Source of the DNA: Sphingopyxis sp. UBA6723
GTDB lineage: Bacteria; Pseudomonadota; Alphaproteobacteria; Sphingomonadales; Sphingomonadaceae
Assembly (NCBI RefSeq): GCF_002454115.1
Contig: NZ_DKIH01000013.1
Location: forward strand, 483,676-547,675
Direction: 5' to 3'
DNA: 64,000 bases
Shown here: in pieces, positions 18,043 to 29,104 of the stretch
Numbering within the stretch: the first letter of the stretch is position 1
Layout: each line of letters begins with the position of its first letter
The notes under the pieces: model-generated
What the model saw: the letters and a program-made list of their open reading frames with translations, nothing else
Database searches by the model: none
What the model was told of the DNA's origin: nothing
Translations under genes and position numbers: made by a program

Positions 18043-19419
18043 CTACCCCACATCCCGCGCCGGCAGGCTCAGCGTAAACCGTGCCCCCTGCCCCGGCGCG
18101 CTATCGACCGTCAAATCGCCGTCCATCGCCCGCGCCAGTCGCCGCGCGATGTATAGCCCCAGCCCCGAACCACCGCTATCAGTGCGGCCCAGCCGCTCGA
18201 ATTTCTCGAACACCACCGCCTGCTGCTCGGCGTCGATCCCCTGCCCCTGATCGGCGACGGTCACGGTCGCGCGGTCTCCGTCGCGGTTGACGCGGATCCA
18301 GATCAGCGAATTGTCGGGCGAATAGCGGATCGCATTGCCCAGCAGGTTGAGCAGCACCTGCAACACGCGGCGGAATTCGCCGGTTGCAGGCGCCTTGTCG
18401 TCGGTGCGCGGGGCGTCGATGCGGATGCCTTTTTCCTCGGCCTTCATGCCGAGCAGCCCGACCGCGCGGCGCGCAAGATCGCCCAAGTCGATTTCGTCGG
18501 CCGCCGCCTTGAATCCAGGCCGCTCGATATTCTGCAAATCGGCCAGATCGTCGACCAGCCCCAACAAATGCCGCCCGGCATGCGCAATATCGCCCGCGTA
18601 GCGTGCATAATCAGCGCGGATCGGGCCATCGAACTGGCCCGAAATCGTCTCGGCGGTCGCAATGATGCGGCTGAGCGGACCGCGCAACGCGCCGTCGATG
18701 CGCCGCCCGAATTGCGGATCGGACAGCGGCAGCGACCCGAACGCCGGATCGACGAGCATCGCGGCGGGCACCGGATCGGCGGTGTCCTCTGCGACGACGG
18801 CCGATCCGCGAAACCCGGTAAATCCACCGACCGCGTCGAACAGCGCGTCGCCCGACAGCGTCATCGCCATCCGCCCGGTCGGCGCGTCAGCCTGCACATG
18901 CTGGCCGTCGAAGCGCGATTGCCGCGCGAGCGCGCGCAAGACGGGAAAGCGCCCGTCACCATCGGGTTGCAGCTCGAACAATTCGGACAGCGAGCGCCCT
19001 TCCCAATCACTGGGGACCGGCGGGGCATCGGGCGCGGCGCGGAGCGCCACCACCCGCAATTGCTGGTCGCACTCCCAAGTCCAGCCGTGCGGTACGACGA
19101 CATTCTCGCCGATCGCCGGGATCTGCGGCTGCGTCACCGGCCGCGTGCGCCAGTCGCTGATCTCCAGGCTCGCCCCCTCGGCGTCGGGGATGATCCGCAC
19201 CAGCGCGTGGATATCGCTATGATCGTCGGCGGTGTGCAAAGGTCGGCTGATGTCACGGTGCAGTCGCTGCGCCAGCGCCACCAGCCGCGCCAGATGCGGC
19301 AGCGCCAGCGGCTTGCCCAGCCCCGCCCCCGCGCGCTGTTGCAGTCGCAGCAGCGGCGCATCGGCGCTGACCAGCGCGCCCGACCGGTCGATCCGGCCGC
19401 GGACGATCCGCTCGCTCAT
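18043..19419 (-). CDS. Atypical sensor histidine kinase lacking the phosphoacceptor histidine
   Basis: A soluble 458-residue protein of the DivJ/PleC-like kinase type. The N-terminal 230 residues contain PAS-like sensory sequence without membrane spans. A dimerisation domain follows at about 233-300, where the usual SHELRTPL is replaced by DGALRGPL, so Gly243 sits where the phosphorylated His should be. The ATP-binding domain looks intact: N-box NLLGNAIRYS, G1 VADQGQGID and G2 GGSGLGLYIARRLA. It may therefore act as a phosphorylation-dead regulator, comparable in principle to DivL, where His is replaced by Tyr. The start overlaps the stop of the upstream hypothetical gene (ATGA), which suggests a common function. 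Confidence 0.8.
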   Translation of the reverse strand: MSERIVRGRIDRSGALVSADAPLLRLQQRAGAGLGKPLALPHLARLVALAQRLHRDISRPLHTADDHSDIHALVRIIPDAEGASLEISDWRTRPVTQPQIPAIGENVVVPHGWTWECDQQLRVVALRAAPDAPPVPSDWEGRSLSELFELQPDGDGRFPVLRALARQSRFDGQHVQADAPTGRMAMTLSGDALFDAVGGFTGFRGSAVVAEDTADPVPAAMLVDPAFGSLPLSDPQFGRRIDGALRGPLSRIIATAETISGQFDGPIRADYARYAGDIAHAGRHLLGLVDDLADLQNIERPGFKAAADEIDLGDLARRAVGLLGMKAEEKGIRIDAPRTDDKAPATGEFRRVLQVLLNLLGNAIRYSPDNSLIWIRVNRDGDRATVTVADQGQGIDAEQQAVVFEKFERLGRTDSGGSGLGLYIARRLARAMDGDLTVDSAPGQGARFTLSLPARDVG

Positions 19420-20336
19420 CGCTTGCCCTGCTCCGCCGCCAGCATGTCGCCGAAATCGCGCGCGCCGTCATCGGTCACCGCCCGCGACGGCAGCATCGCC
19501 AGCGACGCTTCGAGCGGCGCCAGCGCGGTGCGATCGAGCTGCAGCGGCGCGAGCAGCGACGGCAGCGCCCCCGTTTCGGCCGTCAGCAACGCCAGCGCCA
19601 TATCGTCATAGCGGCGGCGGTGCGCCGCGGCGGCGAGTGCGATCAGCGTCGGCCAATCGTGCCGCGCGATCGCCTGTCCGGCAGCCTCGGACAAACCCGC
19701 ACCCAAAATCTTTTGATAGGCCGCGCCCGCGTCGGCCATGCCGCGCTCGGCGGCGTGACGCTCGGTAGCAACCCGCACCGCGTCGCCCAATTGGGCCGCG
19801 CGGGCCTGATACTGGCTGACCTCGGCCAGACGCCACGCTGCGACGTCGCGCAACAACCCGCGAAACACCTCCCCGTCGAGGTCGGCAAGCGCCAGCGCAG
19901 GATGGCCCAGCGCGTCGAACCGGCGACGATCGGCAATCTGCAAATCCAGATAGGCGCGGTCGATGTCGGACAGTGGCGAGCCCACCGCGGCGTCGCTGCT
20001 CGCCTCGCCGGTATCGGCCAGGATCGGCGGCGGCGGCGTGCGCTGCGCCGATTGTTCGCGCCAGCGATGCTCCTCGGCGCGGGCGAAGCAGATCGGCGCC
20101 AGTCGCTCGGCGCCCGGCACCCCCTTGCGCAGCCATTCTTGCCACAATCCGTCGGTGTCGATCGCCGGGTCCAGCCACGCCGCGACATCGGCGACCAGCC
20201 GCCGTGCGATCCCGAGCGACAAGGCGCGCTGTTCCTCGGTCAGTCGCCCGGCGGCGGGCGCCGACAGATAGTCCGCGAGTTCGCGCAGGCGCGCGGACAG
20301 CGGATCGATGCCGGACGAGGAGACGGAGTCAGTCAT
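19416..20336 (-). CDS. Hypothetical protein coupled to the atypical kinase
   Basis: A 306-residue, Ala/Leu/Arg-rich, mainly helical soluble protein that I do not recognise. There is no signal peptide, membrane span or catalytic motif. The N-terminal half contains a DPAIDTDGLWQEWLRKGVPG segment and the C-terminal half several helix-like Ala-rich stretches (HDWPTLIALAAAAHRRRYDD). Its stop overlaps the kinase start by four bases, so the two are very likely made together. It might be a partner, adaptor or input protein for the kinase. DUF2336-like helical proteins of alphaproteobacteria come to mind, but I cannot confirm this. Confidence 0.7.
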   Translation of the reverse strand: MTDSVSSSGIDPLSARLRELADYLSAPAAGRLTEEQRALSLGIARRLVADVAAWLDPAIDTDGLWQEWLRKGVPGAERLAPICFARAEEHRWREQSAQRTPPPPILADTGEASSDAAVGSPLSDIDRAYLDLQIADRRRFDALGHPALALADLDGEVFRGLLRDVAAWRLAEVSQYQARAAQLGDAVRVATERHAAERGMADAGAAYQKILGAGLSEAAGQAIARHDWPTLIALAAAAHRRRYDDMALALLTAETGALPSLLAPLQLDRTALAPLEASLAMLPSRAVTDDGARDFGDMLAAEQGKR

Positions 20337-20394
20337 GCACGATTGCGGATAGCAGGATGGCGTTAATACGCGCTAAACCTTGAACTGCTTTGTT

Positions 20395-21651
20395 TTAGGA
20401 CGCTTCGGGGCGCCGCGCCAAGCGCAGCCACAGCAGGATTTGCAGCAACGCAAGCAGCGGCAGGATGGCGAACATCAGCGAGGCGAAGTCGAACAGCAGC
20501 GCCGGAGCGAGCATGATCCACGCCTGATCGGCATCGGGCAGCAGCCAGTGGAACCGCCGCCGCTCACCCGAATCCTCGTAGAGCGACCGGGCGAGCAGGA
20601 TCGTCGCGGCGAGGCACGGCGCCAGCGCGGCCTCGGAAAACAGCGGCATGTCATGCCCCGGCCCCGCCAGCGAGACGATCCATGGAAAAACCGCGAGCAA
20701 GACCCAGGCAAAGGTGCGAATGACGTCGCGCACCCGGTCCTGCGCTGCGCTTTCGGCGCGAAATGCCGACAGAAAGCGCATCGCGGTCAGCCCCAGTCCG
20801 CCCAGGATCGCGACCAGCGCTCCCGCCGCCGCCAGCCCGCTCGCCGTCAGCCCCGCAACCGCCAACCACAGAAAGGCGGTCAAATAGGGGAGGTAGCGCG
20901 CTGTCGTCGGCGATTTGACCAGCAACGGCCCGGCAAGCCGGATCAGCGGCATCATGATCGCCGACCGCCCAAACCCCATCCCGCCATATTCAACCTGTTG
21001 CAGGCTCGATTGCTCGATCAGCGCCGCGGTCGGGCGGTCGGTAACGATCGCAATCTCGCCCTGCTCGAACAGCGCTGGTTCGCAATAGAGTCGCCGCGCG
21101 CCCGATTGCACCGCCAGCCGCAGCAGCGTGAGCATCATGTCCCATTCGCCCGGCATGGCCGCCAGCTCGGCGACCATCGGCTGGGAAATGCTCGCCAGCC
21201 CGCCCCAGCGCCGCGTTGCATCGATCCGCTCGAACCCCTGCGTCAGCGGGGTGTCGCCGGTGACGAGGATCGCGGGCGCCCCCGGCTTGGCGATCGCGGC
21301 ATAATGCGTCCCTCCGGCGCGCAGCCCGTCGGCAACCAGGATGATCCGGTCATCCTCCTGCACCAACCCCATCAGGTCGGCGGCGGCGCGGACCGGGGTC
21401 ACCTTCAACCCGCGGCGCCGGATGCGGTCGCACGTCGCCAACAGGTCGGCGGGTACTGCGGCGACCGCGACCGCGATATGCGTCACCCCGACATCGGCCA
21501 GCCGCGCCGCTTGCCGCTCGATAAGCGTTTCGCCCGCCACGGTGACGAGCGCGCGCAGCCCGCCGTCGGGCAAGACTTCGCTCGCGCCGATCAGCGCGAT
21601 CAGGGCCATCGGCGGGCGCGATGATATTGAGGAACCACGGGTCAACGTCAT
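20395..21651 (-). CDS. NTP-transferase-like domain fused to a membrane domain
   Basis: A 418-residue protein when started at ATG 21651; ATG 21609 (MALIALIGASEVLPDGG) is an equally possible start. The first 230 residues resemble MobA/sugar-nucleotidyltransferase-type Rossmann domains: ALIALIGAS near the N-terminus, VAGETLIERQAARLADVGV as the second helix, and RIILVADGL. The classical GGxGTR/L-K signature is not intact. The C-terminal 190 residues contain about five hydrophobic segments. Together they recall membrane-linked phospholipid-head-group or sugar-phosphate activating enzymes. The CDP-alcohol phosphotransferase motif (DGxxAR) is not seen. Function unknown. It diverges from the SDR gene across 66 bp. 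Confidence 0.6.
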   Translation of the reverse strand: MTLTRGSSISSRPPMALIALIGASEVLPDGGLRALVTVAGETLIERQAARLADVGVTHIAVAVAAVPADLLATCDRIRRRGLKVTPVRAAADLMGLVQEDDRIILVADGLRAGGTHYAAIAKPGAPAILVTGDTPLTQGFERIDATRRWGGLASISQPMVAELAAMPGEWDMMLTLLRLAVQSGARRLYCEPALFEQGEIAIVTDRPTAALIEQSSLQQVEYGGMGFGRSAIMMPLIRLAGPLLVKSPTTARYLPYLTAFLWLAVAGLTASGLAAAGALVAILGGLGLTAMRFLSAFRAESAAQDRVRDVIRTFAWVLLAVFPWIVSLAGPGHDMPLFSEAALAPCLAATILLARSLYEDSGERRRFHWLLPDADQAWIMLAPALLFDFASLMFAILPLLALLQILLWLRLARRPEAS

Positions 21652-21717
21652 ATGACGCCGAACCGGTTTGGCAAGCATCGCTTGTTGCAGGGTGGCGGTG
21701 CATGATACGCCGCCGCG

Positions 21718-22425
21718 GTGGCAGAGCATGGATCGGCAATCATCATCGGGGCTTCGGGCGGGATCGGCGCCGCGCTCGCTGACGCTTTGCAGGCGGATGG
21801 ACGCCATGACGTCATCCACCGTTTCGCCCGTTCTTTCCCGGACCCGCACCGTATCGACATCACCGACGAAGCCTCGGTTGCCGCCGCCGCGGCCCTCGTA
21901 CGCGACAGCGGTCCGCCGCCGCGGCTGGTCATCGTCGCCACCGGCCTGCTCCACGCCGAGGGGCAACAGCCCGAACGAAAGCTCGCCGACATCGACCCCG
22001 CCTGGATGGCGCGCAATTTTGCGGTCAACACGATCGGCCCTGCCCTGATCGCCAAATATTTCCTGCCCCTGCTGCCGCGCCGCGAGCTTACCGTCTTCGC
22101 CATGCTGTCGGCGCGCGTCGGCAGCATCGGCGATAATCGCAGTGGCGGCTGGTACAGCTATCGCGCCTCGAAAGCCGCGCTCAATCAGTTGGTGCGCGGC
22201 TTCGCGATTGCCGAGGCGCGGCGCAATCCCGACGCGCTCGTTGTGGCGCTGCATCCCGGCACCGTCGACACCGGTCTGTCGGCGCCGTTCCAGCGCGGCG
22301 TGCCGCCCGAAAAGCTGACCAGCGCGCCCACCGCTGCCGCGAATCTGCTGCGCACCATCGATGCGCTGACGCCCGCCGAAACCGGGCGGATTTTTGCGTG
22401 GGACGGCAGCGAAATCATTCCCTGA
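21718..22425 (+). CDS. Short-chain dehydrogenase/reductase
   Basis: A 235-residue Rossmann-fold oxidoreductase started at GTG 21718, because the nearest ATG codons are out of frame. It has the NAD(P)-binding GASGGIGAAL motif, the NAFAV-like NFAVNTIGP segment and the catalytic YRASK (Tyr-x3-Lys). The overall pattern is that of the CsgA-like C-factor SDR subgroup. The substrate is unknown. It lies directly upstream of gyrA on the same strand, separated by about 80 bp. Confidence 0.82.
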   Translation: MAEHGSAIIIGASGGIGAALADALQADGRHDVIHRFARSFPDPHRIDITDEASVAAAAALVRDSGPPPRLVIVATGLLHAEGQQPERKLADIDPAWMARNFAVNTIGPALIAKYFLPLLPRRELTVFAMLSARVGSIGDNRSGGWYSYRASKAALNQLVRGFAIAEARRNPDALVVALHPGTVDTGLSAPFQRGVPPEKLTSAPTAAANLLRTIDALTPAETGRIFAWDGSEIIP

Positions 22426-22507
22426 CAACCGACCGAATCGCTGGCATTTCCCGCCGCCGTCGGCTAGGTAAAAACCACCTCCCGAAAAGCAGAAAAAAGG
22501 CCGGGTC

Positions 22508-25224
<2,717 letters not shown>

Positions 25225-25228
<4 letters not shown>

Positions 25229-25533
25229 TGGCGTCCACCGCCTTCAAGATACTGACCCAGCAGCAATGGGCCGATTTCGAACGCGAGCGCGTATTCCGGG
25301 GCGCCCCGGTGGATATCGCCGACGGCTATATCCACCTGTCGACCGACGAGCAGCTTGACGGCACGATCGCAAAACATTTTGCGGGTCAAACGCCTCTGAT
25401 GATCGCCGAGGTGGACCTGCTCCTCCTTGGCGACGCGATCCGCTGGGAGGCGGCGCGCGGCGGAGCGCTGTTCCCACACCTTTATGCAGAATTGCCCATG
25501 CACGCCGTTATCGGACTGCAAAGGCGCGACTGA
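25225..25533 (+). CDS. DUF952 domain protein
   Basis: A 102-residue protein of the DUF952 family. It begins with the typical xAFKILTQQQW segment, followed by DGYIHLSTDEQL and the C-terminal FPHLYAELPMHAV. The family has a fold related to ADP-ribosyltransferase-like or RNA 2'-phosphotransferase-like proteins, but no reaction is established. The start overlaps the gyrA stop, so it is translationally coupled to gyrA. ATG 25228 is an alternative start. Confidence 0.85.
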
Positions 25534-25674
25534 AATAGTGTCGCCTTAGCATAAGGCGGCCAATTTGGCGTGCGGGGGCCGCACGCCGCCGCGGCGGCGG
25601 GCATATCATTGGGATATTCGTGCCGCCGCCGACTGACCGCTTGCGCAATTGCGCCGCGCTCGACAAACAGCGGC

Positions 25675-26229
25675 ATGGCCATTCTTTCCGATCGCTGGAT
25701 TCGCGAAGCCGCCCAGACGCAGGGCATGATCGAACCGTTTGTCGAGGCGCAGCGCCGCGACGGGTGTATCAGTTATGGCCTGTCCTCCTACGGTTATGAC
25801 GCGCGCGTCGCGCCCGAATTCAAGATCTTCACCAACGTCGATTCAACGATCGTCGATCCGAAGGATTTTGATCCGAAGAATTTCGTCGATCGCGAAACCG
25901 ACGTGTGCATCATCCCGCCGAACAGCTTTGCGCTTGCCCGCACGGTTGAGTATTTCCGCATTCCGCGCGACGTGCTGGTGATCTGTCTGGGCAAATCGAC
26001 TTATGCGCGCTGCGGCATCATCGTGAACGTCACCCCGCTTGAACCCGGCTGGGAAGGCCATGTGACGTTGGAGTTTTCCAACACTACCCCGCTGCCCGCC
26101 AAGATCTACGCCAATGAGGGCGCGTGTCAGTTCCTGTTCTTGCAAGGCAACGAACCGTGCGAGATCAGCTACGCCGACCGCGCCGGCAAATATATGGGGC
26201 AAAAGGGCGTCACCCTGCCAAAGCTCTGA
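25675..26229 (+). CDS. dcd: dCTP deaminase
   Basis: Deaminates dCTP to dUTP for thymidylate synthesis. The start at ATG 25675 gives MAILSDRWIREAAQTQGMIE, the family N-terminus, and 184 residues. Conserved segments are GLSSYGYDAR, KSTYARCGIIVNVTPLEPGW, EGHVTLEFSNTTPLPAKIYA with the catalytic Glu, and CQFLFL. The deaminase (not bifunctional dUTPase) type is inferred from these. The 140 bp before it holds its own promoter or readthrough from DUF952; nothing distinctive was seen there. Confidence 0.94.
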   Translation: MAILSDRWIREAAQTQGMIEPFVEAQRRDGCISYGLSSYGYDARVAPEFKIFTNVDSTIVDPKDFDPKNFVDRETDVCIIPPNSFALARTVEYFRIPRDVLVICLGKSTYARCGIIVNVTPLEPGWEGHVTLEFSNTTPLPAKIYANEGACQFLFLQGNEPCEISYADRAGKYMGQKGVTLPKL

Positions 26230-26314
26230 CGGTTCGACCGGAAAACGGAACCTCCTCCCGCGCCGCGCGTCGTGAAAGCACAAGCGGCGGGGGCATCGTT
26301 TGGAGGACCGACGC

Positions 26315-26830
26315 ATGTCCATGATCGCTGTCTTTATCGGACGTCTATTTATCTCGCTGATTTTCATCGTGTCGGGGATCAACAAGCTGATCCATGTCAA
26401 CGACACCAATGCGATGATCACCGCCGCGGGCCTGCCCGCTGGCCTAGCCATTCCAACCGGGCTGTTCGAACTGATTGCCGGGGTTTGTATCGCGCTCGGT
26501 ATCGCGGTCCGCCTGTGGTCGACCCTGCTCGCGGGCTTTGTCCTGGCGACGATCCTATTCTTTCACCGCGAATTCACCGATCCGATGCAGGCGATGGCGG
26601 CGATGAAGAATCTCGCGATTGCGGGCGGGCTGCTGAGCCTGTTCGGCTATGGGCATACCCGCTGGAGCTACGATGCGCTACGCCAGCGTCGCCGCGACGA
26701 AATCGCCGCCCGGTACGCACAGCTCCGCGCCACGGAAGCCGAAGTCCGCGCGGCACGCGCCGAGGGCCGCGCCGGAGCGGCGGTTAGCGAGCCGGTCGTG
26801 GTCCAGAAACGGCCCTTCTGGCGCCGCTGA
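26315..26830 (+). CDS. DoxX family membrane protein
   Basis: A 171-residue protein with four hydrophobic segments in the first 115 residues (GRLFISLIFIVSGINKLIHV is the DoxX signature helix). A charged Arg/Ala-rich cytoplasmic tail follows (residues 125-171). The start at ATG 26315 follows GGAGG at about 26300. DoxX-like proteins are associated with quinone or redox metabolism, but the function of this one is not known. The long basic tail is unusual and may form a helix that binds a partner. Confidence 0.82.
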   Translation: MSMIAVFIGRLFISLIFIVSGINKLIHVNDTNAMITAAGLPAGLAIPTGLFELIAGVCIALGIAVRLWSTLLAGFVLATILFFHREFTDPMQAMAAMKNLAIAGGLLSLFGYGHTRWSYDALRQRRRDEIAARYAQLRATEAEVRAARAEGRAGAAVSEPVVVQKRPFWRR

Positions 26831-26899
26831 CGCTTCGCACTTGGCATCGGCCTTTTGCTGCGCTAGCCTCTCTTTACGTTTACGTAAGGGGAGGCTTTC

Positions 26900-28069
26900 A
26901 TGGCCAGCCGGGAATTTGACATCATCGTCTATGGCGCGACCGGGTTCACCGGTCGGCTGGTTGCCGAATATCTGATGCAGCATTATGCGGGCCGAAAGGA
27001 TGCGCCGAAATGGGCGATGGCGGGGCGCAGCGCCGCCAAGCTGGCCGAGGTGCGCGACCTGATCGGCGCACCCAAAGGCACCCCGCTGGTCGTCGCCGAC
27101 GCCGGCGATCCTGCAACGCTCGACGCCATGGCCGCGCGGGCGACCGTCATTCTGACCACCGTCGGACCCTACCAGCTTTACGGTAACGAGCTGGTCGCCG
27201 CCTGCGTGAAGGCGGGGACCGCCTATGCCGATTTGTGCGGCGAACCCGGCTGGATGCGCGCGATGATCGACGAGCATGAAGCTGCGGCCAAGGCCTCTGG
27301 CGCGCGCATCACCTTCAGTTGCGGCTTCGACTCGATCCCCTTCGACCTCGGCGTCCTTTTCCTGCAAGCCGAGGCGGTGAAGCGCCACGGCAAGCCCGCG
27401 CCGCGCGTGAAGGGCCGCGTCCGCAAAATGGCGGGCGGCGCATCGGGTGGCACCATCGCCAGCCTGACCGAGACGCTGAAGGCGGTTGCCAAAAAGCCCT
27501 CGCTCGCGCTGCTGCTCAAATCCAGCTTCGCCCTGACCCCCGGTTTCGAAGGACCGTCGCAGCCGACCGGGCTGTTCCCAGAATATGACAGCGCCACCGG
27601 CACCTGGACCGCGCCCTTCGTCATGGCGCCGATCAACACCAAAAATGTCCACCGTACCAACTTCCTGCTCGGCCACGCCTGGGGTGCCGATCTGGTGTAT
27701 GACGAGATGGTGATGACCACGATTGGCGACGCCGGAAAAGCGATGGCCGAAGCGATGGCGAAGGCCAATCCGTTTGGCGAATCGAAGCTCAAGCCCGGTG
27801 AAGGCCCCAGCAAGGAAGAACGCGAGAACGGCTTTTACGACATCCTCTTCATCGGCGAATATCCCGACGGCACGACAGTCCGCGCCAGCGTACAGGGCGA
27901 CCGCGACCCCGGCTATGGCTCGACGTCCAAGATGCTGGCGGAAACCGGCATCGCCTTGCTCACCAACAAAGGCAAAGGTGGGGTGTGGACTCCGGGCGCG
28001 CTGCTCGGCGACGCGCTGATCGCCCGGCTGACCGAGCACGCCGGACTGACTTTCCAGATCGAGGGATAA
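26900..28069 (+). CDS. Saccharopine dehydrogenase-like oxidoreductase
   Basis: A 389-residue NAD(P)-binding protein with an N-terminal Rossmann motif (DIIVYGATGFTGRLVAEYLM). It also has the LTTVGPYQLYGNELVAAC and YADLCGEPGWMR segments typical of the group related to mycobacterial trans-acting enoyl reductases and eukaryotic SCCPDH. A true saccharopine dehydrogenase role is unlikely. It may act on a lipid or polyketide intermediate. It is cotranscribed at most with the thioesterase that follows the repeat at 28079. Confidence 0.82.
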   Translation: MASREFDIIVYGATGFTGRLVAEYLMQHYAGRKDAPKWAMAGRSAAKLAEVRDLIGAPKGTPLVVADAGDPATLDAMAARATVILTTVGPYQLYGNELVAACVKAGTAYADLCGEPGWMRAMIDEHEAAAKASGARITFSCGFDSIPFDLGVLFLQAEAVKRHGKPAPRVKGRVRKMAGGASGGTIASLTETLKAVAKKPSLALLLKSSFALTPGFEGPSQPTGLFPEYDSATGTWTAPFVMAPINTKNVHRTNFLLGHAWGADLVYDEMVMTTIGDAGKAMAEAMAKANPFGESKLKPGEGPSKEERENGFYDILFIGEYPDGTTVRASVQGDRDPGYGSTSKMLAETGIALLTNKGKGGVWTPGALLGDALIARLTEHAGLTFQIEG

Positions 28070-28078
28070 CCCCTCCTC

Positions 28079-28166
28079 CGTTCGTGCTGAGCTTGTCGAA
28101 GCACTGTTCTTCCCTTCTCCCCCGGAAGAAGAAAGGACGGCCCTTCGACAAGCTCAGGGCGAACGG
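28079..28166. repeat. Intergenic inverted repeat (GCTTGTCGAAG family)
   Basis: Arms at 28079-28104 and 28141-28166 are near-perfect complements around the core CTGAGCTTGTCGAAG. It fills the gap before the thioesterase gene. This is a different family from the repeats at 5617 and 17868. I know the core as a frequent dispersed sequence in proteobacterial and sphingomonad genomes. Confidence 0.8.
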
Positions 28167-28200
28167 TTTTGTTGGATCGAATGAAGAGAACAAAACCCAA

Positions 28201-29007
28201 ATGACCGCTCAAACCTCTCCCAGCGCGCTCGACGCGCTGCTTTCGACGCTACGCACCGAAGAGGGCGTAGCCAAGGCGCATATCGACGATGGCTGGATGC
28301 AGGGCCGCACCGCTTATGGCGGGATCAGCTCGGCGGTCGCGCTCGCGGGCACTATGGCGCTCCATCCGACCGACACGCCGCTACGTTATGCCCAGATCAG
28401 CTTTGTCGGTCCCGTCGGCGGAGATTGCACCGTGACCACGCGCGTGCTGCGCCAGTCGAAATCCTCGCTGTTCGTCGATGCCGGGGTGTCCAGCGACTCG
28501 GGTTTTGGCACCGCGGCGGTGTTCGCCTTTTCGCCCGACCGCAAAAGCCATCTCGACCATAACCGGCTGACGATGCCCGACTGCCCGGCGCCAGAGACGC
28601 TCGAACCCGTGCCCGACCATCATGCGCGGCCATCGTTCGTGCGCCATTTCGACATGCGCCCGACCACCGGCCCGCGCTTCGCGTGGAAAAGCGAGGTCGG
28701 CGAATATCTGACCTGGGTGCGCTTCGTCGAGGAACCGGCGTGTCACCCGGCGGTCGCGCTGCTTGCCATGGGTGATGCCCTGCCCCCCGCCGCGATGGCG
28801 CTGTTTAGCGAATTCGGCCCGATCAGCTCGATGAACTGGACCGTCAACATGCTGACCGGCGATCCAAAAACCGACGACGGCTGGTGGCTGCTATCGGCAA
28901 AGACCGGCTTTGCCCGCCATGGGCTGTCGGTGCAGGATATGATGCTGTGGAACCGCGCCGGTGAGCCGGTGCTGAGCGGCAGTCAGGCGATCGCGATTTA
29001 CGCCTAA
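28201..29007 (+). CDS. Acyl-CoA thioesterase (TesB-like, double hot dog)
   Basis: A 268-residue protein with the layout of TesB-like thioesterases. The first hot-dog half has GRTAYGGISSAVALAG as the long helix and RYAQISFVGPVGG, VTTRVLRQSKSSLFVDAGV as strands. The second half has PAVALLAMGDALPPAAM and WWLLSAKTGFARHGLSVQD. It probably hydrolyses acyl-CoA thioesters; chain specificity is unknown. It is the neighbour of the saccharopine-dehydrogenase-like gene, which could act on the same acyl chains. Confidence 0.8.
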   Translation: MTAQTSPSALDALLSTLRTEEGVAKAHIDDGWMQGRTAYGGISSAVALAGTMALHPTDTPLRYAQISFVGPVGGDCTVTTRVLRQSKSSLFVDAGVSSDSGFGTAAVFAFSPDRKSHLDHNRLTMPDCPAPETLEPVPDHHARPSFVRHFDMRPTTGPRFAWKSEVGEYLTWVRFVEEPACHPAVALLAMGDALPPAAMALFSEFGPISSMNWTVNMLTGDPKTDDGWWLLSAKTGFARHGLSVQDMMLWNRAGEPVLSGSQAIAIYA

Positions 29008-29011
29008 TCAC

Positions 29012-29103
29012 CCGTCGCCCCCGCAAAGGCGGCGGCCGCTGTTGGCCTATTCCAGCGCTTCCGCGTAAACCGCTAGCGGCCCCCGCCTTCGCGGGGGCGA
29101 CGG
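29012..29103. repeat. Intergenic inverted repeat (GTCGCCCCCGC family)
   Basis: Arms 29012-29040 and 29075-29103 pair over about 29 bases with two mismatches (core CCGTCGCCCCCGC / GCGGGGGCGACGG). It lies between the convergent thioesterase and histidine kinase genes and could also act as a bidirectional terminator. This is a third distinct dispersed-repeat family in the window. Confidence 0.8.
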
Positions 29104-29104
29104 A

